Below, one piece after another: positions 1-6,213 of a stretch of 9,063 bases of DNA. Every line of letters begins with the position of its first letter. Positions within the stretch are counted from its first letter, which is position 1. Origin of the DNA: an uncultured bacterium (GTDB lineage Bacteria > Planctomycetota > Planctomycetia > Pirellulales > UBA1268); assembly GCA_937959175.1 (NCBI GenBank), contig CALGAS010000340.1, positions 1 to 9,063 of the forward strand, written 5' to 3'. A program made the position numbers and the translations under genes. Under the pieces are notes generated by a model that saw only the letters and a list, made by a program, of their open reading frames with translations, did not search any database and was not told where the DNA came from.

Positions 1-148
1 CACTGCCGTCGTCGATGATCTGGGCGTAGATGTGCTTGTGGGTCCGAAATACCGAGAGCCGAGGCCGCTCGGCCGTGCCCCGAAGGGGCTTGCGGACGCG
101 GTACCGACGGCGAATGCGCTGACGGCCAATCGTGCGGGCGTGGTCCAT
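1..148 (-). CDS. rplR: 50S ribosomal protein L18, N-terminal part (runs off the left edge)
   Basis: L18 binds 5S rRNA together with L5 and helps dock it in the central protuberance of the large subunit. Only the first 49 codons are present. The visible protein starts MDHARTIGRQRIRRRYRVRK and continues with the family's conserved segment RGTAERPRLSVFRTHKHIYAQ, then an IIDD stretch, matching the basic N-terminal arm and first strand of L18. The ATG at 148 is chosen because the conserved arm begins right after it; the sequence upstream (CACGACACGCGATC on the mRNA strand) has no clear Shine-Dalgarno. It follows rplF after a 57-nt gap, the canonical spc order. The rest of the gene, and presumably rpsE beyond it, lie outside the window. 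Confidence 0.93.
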   Translation of the reverse strand, partial: MDHARTIGRQRIRRRYRVRKPLRGTAERPRLSVFRTHKHIYAQIIDDGS

Positions 149-205
149 GATCGCGTGTCGTGACTGATGGGGTCGGAGCCGGCCGAGACCGGCCTCCAGA
201 ATGGT

Positions 206-751
206 TTACTTGGTGACTGCCTTGCCCGCCTTGCGGCGGACCTGCTCGTTCTCGTAGCGAATGCCCTTGCCCTTGTAGGGCTCCGGCTTCCGCAGGGCTC
301 GGACCTCGGCGGCAAACTGGCCGACGGCCTGCTTGTCGATCCCCTTGATTGAGACGTGCGTCTGGTCGGGGCAGGTGACCGTCAGGTTGCCGGGGATTGG
401 GACATGCAGTTCGTTGGCAAATCCGACGCGAAGTTGGAGCACATCCTTCTGGATGGCCGCCAGGTAACCGACGCCGACGATCTCGAGTCGCTTTTCGTAC
501 CCCTTGGAGACGCCCTCGACCATGTTGGCCGCGAGGGCCCGGGTCAGGCCGTGGACCGAGCGGGCGATCCGGTCATCGCCATCTCGCGTCACAGTGATCG
601 TGTCGCCGGCCTCGTTGACGTCCACCCGCACCGCGGAGTGGAGCCGCTGCTCGAGCTTGCCGAGCGGTCCTTCCACGTGGAGCGTGCCGTCGACCACGGA
701 GGCCTTCACACCCTTGGGGACCGGAACAGGATTCTTGCCAATGCGGGACAT
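206..751 (-). CDS. rplF: 50S ribosomal protein L6
   Basis: L6 binds 23S rRNA near the sarcin-ricin loop and the GTPase-associated region of the large subunit. The 181-residue product has the usual L6 length. It opens MSRIGKNPVPVPKGVKASV, typical of the family, and ends with the diagnostic C-terminal signature PEPYKGKGIRYENEQVRRKAGK at about residues 152-173. The open frame extends upstream to 913, but that part overlaps rpsH in another frame and does not look like L6; the ATG at 751 starts the conserved N-terminus and has AAGG about 9 nt upstream. It follows rpsH by 19 nt and precedes rplR, so it is almost certainly co-transcribed and translated in step with rpsH. Confidence 0.96.
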   Translation of the reverse strand: MSRIGKNPVPVPKGVKASVVDGTLHVEGPLGKLEQRLHSAVRVDVNEAGDTITVTRDGDDRIARSVHGLTRALAANMVEGVSKGYEKRLEIVGVGYLAAIQKDVLQLRVGFANELHVPIPGNLTVTCPDQTHVSIKGIDKQAVGQFAAEVRALRKPEPYKGKGIRYENEQVRRKAGKAVTK

Positions 752-770
752 GCTGACTGACCTTTCGGAA

Positions 771-1166
771 CTACCACAACTCGCAGAGCACTTCGCCGCC
801 AAGCTTCTTCTGCCGTGCCTCGCGGTCGCTGACAACACCACTGGACGTCGAGAGAATCGAGATCCCCAGGCCGCCGAGCACCGGCTTGAGCCGGGCCGAC
901 CGGCTGTAGACACGTCGCCCCGGCGAACTGACCCGGCGGATGTGCCGAATCAGCCGCTCGCCGTTGGGCCCATACTTGAGCTCCAGCTGCAGGTGCGGCA
1001 CAGGGGCCGCCTCCACCTCCCGCCAGTCCCAGATGAAGCCTTCCCGCTTCAAGACCTCCGCCAGCCCCCGTTTCACCTTGGAAGCGGGGATCTCGACGGT
1101 GGCGCGTTCAACCCGGACCGCATTGCGGATTCGGGTGAGCATGTCGGCGATGGGATCGGTCATCAT
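771..1166 (-). CDS. rpsH: 30S ribosomal protein S8
   Basis: S8 is an early-binding protein of the small-subunit platform that contacts helix 21 of 16S rRNA. The 131-residue product shows the family N-terminus TDPIADMLTRIRNA, the central GLAEVLKREGFI segment, and the C-terminal rRNA-binding signature GISILSTSSGVVSDREAR followed by GGEVLCELW. Two adjacent ATG codons exist (1166 and 1163). I take the first, because AGAGGA lies about 10 nt upstream of it; the second would drop only one Met. In E. coli, S8 is the autogenous repressor of the spc operon by binding mRNA near the rplE start. Whether that happens here cannot be read from the sequence. The gene sits 30 nt after rpsN and 19 nt before rplF. 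Confidence 0.97.
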   Translation of the reverse strand: MMTDPIADMLTRIRNAVRVERATVEIPASKVKRGLAEVLKREGFIWDWREVEAAPVPHLQLELKYGPNGERLIRHIRRVSSPGRRVYSRSARLKPVLGGLGISILSTSSGVVSDREARQKKLGGEVLCELW

Positions 1167-1196
1167 GTCTGATAGGTCCTCTTGTCGATTCCGGGA

Positions 1197-1382
1197 TTAC
1201 CAGCTCGCCTTTCGCACGCCAGGGATACAGCCTTGGTCAGCCAACTTGCGGAAACAAATGCGGCAGGTGCCGAACTTCCGGTAGACGGCCCGAGGGCGGC
1301 CGCAGAGCATGCACCGGCGAACCAGCCGGGTGGAGAACTTCGGTGGCCTCTCGGCCGCGGCGATCTTCGATTTACTTGCCAT
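1197..1382 (-). CDS. rpsN: 30S ribosomal protein S14, zinc-binding type
   Basis: S14 is a late-assembling protein of the 30S head, close to S10, S19 and S3. The product has 61 residues, the length of the short zinc-ribbon form (often called type Z); the zinc-free form is about 100 residues. Four cysteines at positions 24, 27, 40 and 43 form two CxxC pairs (CMLC and CRIC), and the C-terminus IPGVRKASW is the family signature. The N-terminus is a little longer and more alanine-rich than usual. The ATG at 1382 has no strong Shine-Dalgarno; the 56-nt spacer from rplE is rich in C, A and CGA motifs. It lies between rplE and rpsH, as in the canonical spc operon. Many genomes carry a second, zinc-independent copy elsewhere; none is visible here. 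Confidence 0.97.
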   Translation of the reverse strand: MASKSKIAAAERPPKFSTRLVRRCMLCGRPRAVYRKFGTCRICFRKLADQGCIPGVRKASW

Positions 1383-1438
1383 GAGTCGGTTTCAGTCTGC
1401 TCGGGTGGTGTGCGTCTCGTCTGTCGGGCTGTCGGCCG

Positions 1439-2050
1439 CTACGCCGCGGCATCGCCCTCCCCTTCCTTCTTGAGCGGCAGCCCCATGGCCACCAGCAGTT
1501 CCCGGGCCTCCTCATCGGTCCGGGCCGTCGTGACGAACGTGATGTTCATGCCCTGCGGCCGGGAAAAGCGATCGGGATTGATCTCGGGAAAGACCATCTG
1601 CTCCGACAGCCCGAGGCTGTAGTTGCCGTGGCCGTCGAACGCGGTGGCCGAGAGGCCGCGGAAGTCGCGGACTCGGGGCAACGCCACGGCGACGAGCCGA
1701 TCGAAGAACTCGTACATCCGGTCTCCGCGCAGCGTTACTTTGCAACCAATCGGGAGGTTTTCTCGCAGCTTGAAGCCCGAGATCGCCGCCTTCGAGAGGG
1801 TCGCCACCGGCTTCTGCCCCGTGATCTGGGCCAAGGCACCGAGGGCCTCGTCGAGATACTTCTTTTCGGTAACGGCCGCGCCGACGCCCATGCTCACCAC
1901 GATCTTCTCCAGCTTGGGAATCGCATGGGGATTGGTCCGGCCGATCGCCTTCTCGAGGTGCGGCCGCACCTTTTCGGCGTAGGCCTCGAGCAGCCGGGGC
2001 GTCGCCGCCGGCTCCACTGTCGCTGTTGCCGCTTTGGTCTTCTTGGCCAT
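1439..2050 (-). CDS. rplE: 50S ribosomal protein L5
   Basis: L5 binds 5S rRNA, contacts the P-site tRNA elbow and forms an intersubunit bridge with S13. The 203-residue protein is longer than the common size of about 180. The excess is an N-terminal leader (residues 1-20, rich in Lys, Ala and Thr) and a short acidic tail ending EGEGDAAA. The core is clear: IPKLEKIVVSMGVG near residue 44, then TGQKPVATLSKAAISGFKLR, GCKVTLRGDRMYEFFDRLV, and the C-terminal GMNITFVTTARTDEEARELL. The ATG at 2050 is supported by AGGA 9 nt upstream, so the N-terminal extension is probably translated. It follows rplX after 50 nt and precedes rpsN. Confidence 0.97.
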   Translation of the reverse strand: MAKKTKAATATVEPAATPRLLEAYAEKVRPHLEKAIGRTNPHAIPKLEKIVVSMGVGAAVTEKKYLDEALGALAQITGQKPVATLSKAAISGFKLRENLPIGCKVTLRGDRMYEFFDRLVAVALPRVRDFRGLSATAFDGHGNYSLGLSEQMVFPEINPDRFSRPQGMNITFVTTARTDEEARELLVAMGLPLKKEGEGDAAA

Positions 2051-2100
2051 CTGAAAAATCCTGATCGTGTCTCGTGGTCGTGGTTCTCGTTGCCGCCCGG

Positions 2101-2472
2101 TCAGCCGGCGGCGGCGGTCGCCTTCGGCCGCCGGAGGATGCCCTGCTCGGCGCCGCAGGCCCGACAGAAGCGTTCCTTGCCGCCGTCGGCGGTGATCCGG
2201 CTGCCGACGCGGGCCGCCTTGCCGCAGGCGGTGCAGACCAGCAGCACGTTGGACGCGTCGATCGGCATTTCCTTGCTCAGCCGTCCCCCCTGGGGATTCT
2301 TCTGGCTGCGGCGGATGTGGCGGTAGACCCGGTTGACGCCCTCGACAACCAGTTTGCCGCCGCGGCCGGGCTTGCCGCCGGGTCGAGCCGGCCGGACCGC
2401 CAGAACCTTGGCACGGGTTCCCCGGTCGTTGCCGGTGCGGACTTCGACGATGTCGCCCGTCTTGATCAGCAT
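2101..2472 (-). CDS. rplX: 50S ribosomal protein L24, zinc-ribbon type
   Basis: L24 is an assembly-initiator protein of the large subunit that binds the 5' domain of 23S rRNA near the exit tunnel. The 123-residue product starts with the KOW fold (MLIKTGDIVEV, then GNDRGTRAKVLAV). It continues through VEGVNRVYRHIR and QGGRLSKEMPIDASNV. The C-terminal part carries four cysteines at 80, 83, 103 and 106 (CTAC and CRAC), a zinc-ribbon pattern found in many but not all bacterial L24 proteins. A Gly-rich insert lies between about residues 31 and 40. I start at the ATG at 2472, whose A is shared with the rplN stop (TGATG) and which has GAGG 7 nt upstream. A GTG at 2475 is in frame one codon earlier and is possible. 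Translation is probably coupled to rplN. Confidence 0.95.
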   Translation of the reverse strand: MLIKTGDIVEVRTGNDRGTRAKVLAVRPARPGGKPGRGGKLVVEGVNRVYRHIRRSQKNPQGGRLSKEMPIDASNVLLVCTACGKAARVGSRITADGGKERFCRACGAEQGILRRPKATAAAG

Positions 2473-2840
2473 CACACCACCTCGCTCGCCAGACTGACGA
2501 TTTTCATGAAGTTGCGGTCCCGCAGTTCCCGGGCCACCGCCCCGAAGATGCGGGTGCCCTTCGGATTCTTGTCGTTGTCGATGATCACGCAGGCGTTGGA
2601 GTCGAACCGCACGTAGCTTCCGTCAGGGCGACGGGTCGGCTTCTTGCAGCGGACGATGACCGCCTTGACAACGGCCTTCTTTTTGACGTCGCTGCCCGGA
2701 ATCACGCTCTTGACGCTGCAGACAATGACGTCTCCCAGGCCGGCGGTCCGCTTGCGGCTCCCGCCGAGCACCTTGAAGCACATCACCTCCTTCGCGCCCG
2801 TATTGTCCGCGACGTTGAGCCGCGTCTGCATCTGGATCAT
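2472..2840 (-). CDS. rplN: 50S ribosomal protein L14
   Basis: L14 sits on the subunit interface of the 50S and forms bridges to 16S rRNA; it is also the docking site of the silencing factor RsfS. The 122-residue length is exactly typical. Family landmarks are the start MIQMQTRLNVADNTGAKEVM, the KVLGG turn, GDVIVCSVKSVIPG, KKKAVVKAVIVRCKK, and SNACVIIDNDKNPKGTRIFG, with the C-terminal RELRDRNFMKIVSLASEVV. The ATG at 2840 overlaps the rpsQ stop (ATGA) and has GAGGA about 9 nt upstream, so reinitiation or coupling after rpsQ is likely. Nothing is odd in this gene. Confidence 0.98.
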   Translation of the reverse strand: MIQMQTRLNVADNTGAKEVMCFKVLGGSRKRTAGLGDVIVCSVKSVIPGSDVKKKAVVKAVIVRCKKPTRRPDGSYVRFDSNACVIIDNDKNPKGTRIFGAVARELRDRNFMKIVSLASEVV

Positions 2841-3229
2841 GTCGTCGCTTCCTCACCGGCTCCTGCCGAATCGGCGCCGCTGGTCGGGGCCTCCTCGCCG
2901 GTGGCCGCCGCCTCTTCGGTGCGGGCCGCCGTCTCCTTGATGCTGGTGGCCCGGGCACCGCTGCGAAGCGATGCCAGGTCGACAGCGGTGCTCTTGGCCA
3001 CCACGCGGACAAGTTCCCACCGCTTGGTGCGGCTCCGCGGACGACACTCGATGATTTCCACCAGGTCGCCCGGCCCCGACTCCTCCTGCTCGTCGTGCAC
3101 GTGGCAGACGGTCCGGCGATGGAGAATGCGGCCATACTTCGGATGCCGCACGATCCGGGGCACTTCGACCCGTCGTGTCTTGCTCGCCGCCGCGCTGGTG
3201 ACGCGGCCAGTGGCTACTCGCTTGGGCAT
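2837..3229 (-). CDS. rpsQ: 30S ribosomal protein S17 with long acidic Ala/Glu-rich C-terminal tail
   Basis: S17 is a primary binding protein of the 30S body with an OB fold. The product is 130 residues; the usual length is about 85-90. Residues 1-83 are a normal S17: MPKRVATGRV, then VEVPRIVRHPKYGRILHR, HVHDEQEESGPGDLVEIIEC and RPRSRTKRWELVRVV. The remaining 47 or so residues form a low-complexity tail rich in Ala, Thr, Glu and Gly, with repeated EEA steps and probably disordered. The open frame extends upstream to 3487 across rpmC, but the conserved start is the ATG at 3229, which has GAGGAA 8 nt upstream. It lies 43 nt after rpmC and overlaps rplN by 4 nt. The S17 identity is secure; the role of the tail is unknown. 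Confidence 0.95.
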   Translation of the reverse strand: MPKRVATGRVTSAAASKTRRVEVPRIVRHPKYGRILHRRTVCHVHDEQEESGPGDLVEIIECRPRSRTKRWELVRVVAKSTAVDLASLRSGARATSIKETAARTEEAAATGEEAPTSGADSAGAGEEATT

Positions 3230-3272
3230 GAACTTGATTCCTCGTGTCGTCTCTCGAAGCGTGATGGGCTGA

Positions 3273-3518
3273 TCAGTCGGCAGCCGGGACAGGTTCCTCA
3301 GCCGGGGCAGGTTCGGCTGCCGGGGCGAGGGTGCCCCGCTCGGCCAAGATTGTCTGGCAGCGGGCGATCGTCTTGCGGTACTTCTTCTTCTCCGACGGCG
3401 CGGCGATCTTCTCGGTCTGCGCCTGGATGCGGAGCCGGAACAACGCCTCAGCGGCGTCTTTCCAGACGAGCCGGATCTGCTCGTCACCCATCTCTCGGAG
3501 TTCCTTTGCGTTGCTCAT
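3273..3518 (-). CDS. rpmC: 50S ribosomal protein L29 with Pro/Ala/Glu tail
   Basis: L29 is a small helical-hairpin protein at the polypeptide exit tunnel, next to L23. The 81-residue product begins MSNAKELREMGDEQIRLVW, matching the family's opening helix with an ELR(E/D) motif. It continues with AAEALFRLRIQAQTEKI and KKYRKTIARCQTILAER, the second helix that normally reads like RKxIARxxTILxER. After about residue 62 comes a proline-, alanine- and glutamate-rich tail (PAAEPAPAEEPVPAAD), longer than most L29 proteins. The ATG at 3518 has no evident Shine-Dalgarno; the 61-nt spacer from rplP instead carries many ACGA and CGAGCAAC repeats on the mRNA strand. Position between rplP and rpsQ is canonical and supports the call. 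Confidence 0.94.
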   Translation of the reverse strand: MSNAKELREMGDEQIRLVWKDAAEALFRLRIQAQTEKIAAPSEKKKYRKTIARCQTILAERGTLAPAAEPAPAEEPVPAAD

Positions 3519-3579
3519 GGTCGTTGCTCGTTGCCGTTGTCTCGTCGTGTTGCTCGAAGGCCGCCCCTACCGTCCAACC

Positions 3580-3996
3580 TCACATCGCCCGCCGCTTCAC
3601 CATCTTCACCCGCAGCGGCATCTTGTGGGCCAGCCTCGCCAGACACAGCCGGGCGGCCTCCTCAGTGACCCCGCCGATCTCGTACAGGATCATGCCCGGC
3701 TTGATGACCGCAGCCCAGTAATCAGGCTCGCCCTTGCCCTTGCCCATTCGGGTCTCGAGCGGGATCGACGTGATCGGCTTGTGGGGAAACACCCGAATGT
3801 AAAGCCGCCCCTCGGAACGCAGGTATTGCTGCGCCGCGATTCGGCCCGCCTCGATGGTCGCCGCGGGAAGCCATCCCGGCTGCTCGGCCTGGAGACCGAA
3901 GTCGCCGAAGACGACGTGGTTCCCGCGGGAAGCGTCACCTTTTATACGACCTCTTTGGCTTTTTCGGTGCTTGACCCTCTTGGGCATCAGCGCCAT
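3580..3996 (-). CDS. rplP: 50S ribosomal protein L16
   Basis: L16 organises the A-site region of the large subunit and is needed late in 50S assembly. The 138-residue product fits the family length. It shows MPKRVKHRKSQRGRIKG near the N-terminus, FGLQAEQPGWLPAATIEAGR, the RLYIRVFPHKPITSIPLETR segment, and the conserved RMGKGKGEPDYW loop. The arginine of that loop (about residue 83) corresponds to the one hydroxylated in E. coli L16. Three in-frame ATGs compete: 4002, 3996 and 3987. A strong GAGGAGG at 4003-4009 directly abuts the first, is 6 nt from the second and 15 nt from the third, so 3996 is best. All three lie inside rpsC; with 3996 the overlap is 62 nt. The frame open up to 4155 is only rpsC read out of frame. 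Confidence 0.95.
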   Translation of the reverse strand: MALMPKRVKHRKSQRGRIKGDASRGNHVVFGDFGLQAEQPGWLPAATIEAGRIAAQQYLRSEGRLYIRVFPHKPITSIPLETRMGKGKGEPDYWAAVIKPGMILYEIGGVTEEAARLCLARLAHKMPLRVKMVKRRAM

Positions 3997-4630
3997 CGCC
4001 ATCCTCCTCGTACATGCCTTGGTTGACCCAAACCTGAATCCCAATGTTGCCCTGCGCGGTCGGCGCCTCGCAGAAGCCGTAGTCGATCTTCGCCCGCAGC
4101 GTGGAGAGCGGCATCGAGCCGGCAATCGCCTTCTCGCACCGCGACATCTCCGCACCGCCGAGCCGGCCGGCCAGCTGGATCTTCACCCCCCTGGCCCCAG
4201 CGTCCATCGTGGCGTCGAGCATCCGCTTGAGCGTGCGGCGGAAAGCCGCCCGCTTGGAGAGCTGATCGGCGATGTCCTCGGCCACCAACTGGGCCTGGAT
4301 CTCCGGCCGCGAGACCTCCTCGACCTTGAGGTTGACCTTGCGGCCGAGCAGGTGCTCGAGCTCCTCCTGGAGCCGATCGACCTCCTGGCCCTTGCGGCCA
4401 ATGATCACACCGGGCCGCCCGCAGTGCAGGATCACCTTCACCTCGTCGCGGGTCCGCTCGATCTCGACCTTGGGGATCGCCGCCGAGCGGTACTTCGTCT
4501 TGAGGAACTTGCGAACCTTGACATCCTCGAGCAGGAGTTTGCGGAACTCCTGCTTAGAGGCGTACCAGCGACTCTTCCAGGGCTCGGTGACGCCCGTACG
4601 AAACCCGGTGGGATGGACTTTTTGACCCAT
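3935..4630 (-). CDS. rpsC: 30S ribosomal protein S3
   Basis: S3 forms part of the mRNA entry channel of the 30S head and contributes to helicase activity. The 231-residue product matches the usual size. The start MGQKVHPTGFRTGVTEPWKS is diagnostic. A type-2 KH domain follows, with its GxxG loop GRKG at residues 78-81 in GRPGVIIGRKGQEVDRL, and the C-terminal S3 domain includes GARGVKIQLAGRLGGAEMSR and IGIQVWVNQG. After that comes a tail of about 26 residues, first acidic (EEDGDGADAQEG) and then basic (KKPKRSYKR). This tail is encoded in the 62 nt shared with rplP in a different frame. The ATG at 4630 is supported by AGGG about 8 nt upstream; rplV ends 12 nt before it. Confidence 0.97.
   Translation of the reverse strand: MGQKVHPTGFRTGVTEPWKSRWYASKQEFRKLLLEDVKVRKFLKTKYRSAAIPKVEIERTRDEVKVILHCGRPGVIIGRKGQEVDRLQEELEHLLGRKVNLKVEEVSRPEIQAQLVAEDIADQLSKRAAFRRTLKRMLDATMDAGARGVKIQLAGRLGGAEMSRCEKAIAGSMPLSTLRAKIDYGFCEAPTAQGNIGIQVWVNQGMYEEDGDGADAQEGQAPKKPKRSYKR
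4003..4009 (-). promoter_or_regulatory. Strong Shine-Dalgarno of rplP inside rpsC
   Basis: GAGGAGG on the mRNA strand, within the rpsC coding region. It is six bases from the ATG at 3996, and abuts the alternative ATG at 4002. It is the strongest ribosome-binding motif I saw in the window and shows that rplP has its own initiation site even though it begins before rpsC ends. Confidence 0.75.
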
Positions 4631-4642
4631 TGGTTCGTCCCT

Positions 4643-5005
4643 TTACTCCGCTCCGCCGTCGCCTGCCACCGGCACGGCGGCATCGAGCGCGACTTTGATG
4701 TGCGACATCCGCCGCTTGATCTCGTACGCCATGCCCCGAGCCCGGGGTCGGAATCGCTTGAACATCGGACCCGGGTCGATCCGAGCGTCGACGACGACGA
4801 GGTCGTCGATCCCGGCCGCCTGCTGATTCTCCGCATTCCCCAGGGCGCTCTTGATCACCTTCTCGAGCATCCGCGCACCCCGCTGCGGCTGGTACCGCAG
4901 GATGTCGAGCGCCTCGTCGGCAAACTTCCCTCGCACGAGATCGGCCAAGGGCCTGACCTTGCGGGGGCTGATCCGGGCAAACTTATGGGAGGCTGTGAAT
5001 GCCAT
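4643..5005 (-). CDS. rplV: 50S ribosomal protein L22
   Basis: L22 contacts all domains of 23S rRNA and sends a beta-hairpin into the exit tunnel, where it helps form the constriction with L4. The 120-residue product has the family start AFTASHKFARISPRKVRPLA, the central GARMLEKVIKSALGNAENQ, and the C-terminal hairpin region around FKRFRPRARGMAYEIKRRMSHIKV. A short tail VPVAGDGGAE follows. The ATG at 5005 begins the conserved sequence; only a weak purine stretch (GAGAGAAAGA) precedes it. The 30-nt spacer after rpsS contains GGCAG micro-repeats. Gene order between rpsS and rpsC is canonical. Confidence 0.97.
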   Translation of the reverse strand: MAFTASHKFARISPRKVRPLADLVRGKFADEALDILRYQPQRGARMLEKVIKSALGNAENQQAAGIDDLVVVDARIDPGPMFKRFRPRARGMAYEIKRRMSHIKVALDAAVPVAGDGGAE

Positions 5006-5035
5006 GTCTTTCTCTCGCCGCTGCCTGCCTACTGC

Positions 5036-5302
5036 CTATTTGGCCTTGCCGCCGTGTCCGCGGAACATCCGCGTCGGGGAGAACTCACCGAGCTTGTGCC
5101 CCACCATGTCTTCGGTGACGAAGACCTTGAGGTGCTGCTTGCCGTTGTGCACCATGAACGTGAGGCCGACGAACTCGGGCACGATCGTGCACGATCGCGA
5201 CCAGGTCTTGATCGGATCCCGCTTGCCGCTGGCGAGTTGCGCCTGGGCCTTCTCGTACACGCGGGGATCGACGTAGGGCCCCTTTTTTGAACTGCGTCCC
5301 AT
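5036..5302 (-). CDS. rpsS: 30S ribosomal protein S19
   Basis: S19 lies in the head of the small subunit, pairs with S13 and contacts the large subunit. At 88 residues it is of standard length. Family motifs are unbroken: MGRSSKKGPYVDPRVYEKAQ at the start, KTWSRSCTIVPEFVGLTFMVHNGKQ in the middle, and VFVTEDMVGHKLGEFSPTR followed by the basic end FRGHGGKAK. The ATG at 5302 lies 7 nt after the rplB stop, with GAGG inside the rplB end about 10 nt upstream, so it is likely translated in coupling with rplB. Confidence 0.98.
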   Translation of the reverse strand: MGRSSKKGPYVDPRVYEKAQAQLASGKRDPIKTWSRSCTIVPEFVGLTFMVHNGKQHLKVFVTEDMVGHKLGEFSPTRMFRGHGGKAK

Positions 5303-5309
5303 CGCTCGC

Positions 5310-6167
5310 TTACCTCACCTTCAACTGCCCGTACCGCTTGCTCTTGCGACGCCGAATGATCGCCGAACCCGAGGGCTTGCGAGGCTTGCGGGTGCTGCTT
5401 CCCTTGGCGCTCTTGCCGGTCGGGCTGACCGGATGCCGGCCGCCCTTGGTGCGGCCTTCACCGCCGCCGTGGGGATGGTCGATCGGATTCATGGCCGTGC
5501 CCCGGACGTGCGGCCGGATGCCGAGCCAGCGGGCCCGACCCGCCTTGCCCAGTCGGACATTCATATGCTCGGAGTTACCGATCGAGCCGATCGTCGCCCG
5601 GCAGGCCGCCGGCACGCGGCGAATCTCGCCGGACGGAAGCGTCAACTGAGCCCAGCCGGCCTCGCGGGCAACGAGCGTCGCGGCCGTGCCGGCCGAGCGG
5701 CACATCCGCCCGCCGCGGCCCGGCTGGAGCTCGATGTTGTGAACGGCCATCCCGAGCGGAATCGAGCCGAGCGGCAGGCAGTTGCCCACCTCCGGCGGGG
5801 CCGCCTCTCCGCTGTCGACCGTCCGGCCGACCTCGAGACCCTCCGGAGCGAGGATGAACCGCTTCTCGCCGTCGGCATAGTGGATCAGGGCGACCCGGCA
5901 GGTGCGGTTTGGGTCGTACTGGATCGAGTTGACCTTTCCAGGCACGCCGTCCTTGTTTCGCCGGAAGTCGATCAGCCGGTAGTGCTGCTTGTGGCCGCCG
6001 CCCCGATGTCGGGCTGTGATCTTGCCCTGGTTGTTGCGGCCGCCCGTCTTCCGCTTCCGCTGCCGGAGGGCCTTGGGCACCTCGGCCTTCGGCGTCAGCT
6101 CGGTGAAGTCGGAGACGCTGGCGTTGCGGCGGCCAGCGCTGGTCGGCTTGTAGATGCGGATGCCCAT
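5310..6167 (-). CDS. rplB: 50S ribosomal protein L2
   Basis: L2 is one of the largest and most conserved 50S proteins, needed for subunit association and for the integrity of the peptidyl-transferase centre. The product is 285 residues, slightly above the E. coli length of 273. It begins GIRIYKPTSAGRRNASVSDF, has the TARHRGGGHKQHYRLIDFRR motif at about residues 51-70, and carries the C-terminal loop HPHGGGEGRTKGGRHPVSPTG from residue 231. The first histidine of that loop corresponds to the functionally important one near position 229 in E. coli. The usual PWG at the end of the loop reads PTG here. The ATG at 6167 starts the conserved N-terminus but lacks a clear Shine-Dalgarno. It follows rplW by 46 nt; the spacer has a small CCGCC/GGCGG hairpin. 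Confidence 0.98.
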   Translation of the reverse strand: MGIRIYKPTSAGRRNASVSDFTELTPKAEVPKALRQRKRKTGGRNNQGKITARHRGGGHKQHYRLIDFRRNKDGVPGKVNSIQYDPNRTCRVALIHYADGEKRFILAPEGLEVGRTVDSGEAAPPEVGNCLPLGSIPLGMAVHNIELQPGRGGRMCRSAGTAATLVAREAGWAQLTLPSGEIRRVPAACRATIGSIGNSEHMNVRLGKAGRARWLGIRPHVRGTAMNPIDHPHGGGEGRTKGGRHPVSPTGKSAKGSSTRKPRKPSGSAIIRRRKSKRYGQLKVR

Positions 6168-6213
6168 TGGTGTGCTTCGTGGTTGCGGGGGAGCCCGCCG
6201 CAGGCGGAAATGG

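Noticed and set aside
181..194. Small GGCCG/CGGCC hairpin in the rplF-rplR spacer
   Set aside because: Five base pairs with no U-tract in GC-rich DNA is expected by chance.
1628..2616. Plus-strand open frames of 232 and 180 codons
   Set aside because: They are antisense to rplE, rplX and rplN, show no recognisable domain and have no start context of their own.
3580..4155. Longer L16 reading frame starting at 4155
   Set aside because: The first 51 codons are rpsC read in another frame and do not resemble L16; the Shine-Dalgarno at 4003-4009 marks the real start.
3854..5290. Open reading frame of 478 codons on the plus strand
   Set aside because: It lies antisense to rplP, rpsC, rplV and rpsS, which are certain. 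Its translation is Leu/Arg/His-rich and matches no family; GC-rich coding DNA commonly leaves long antisense frames open.
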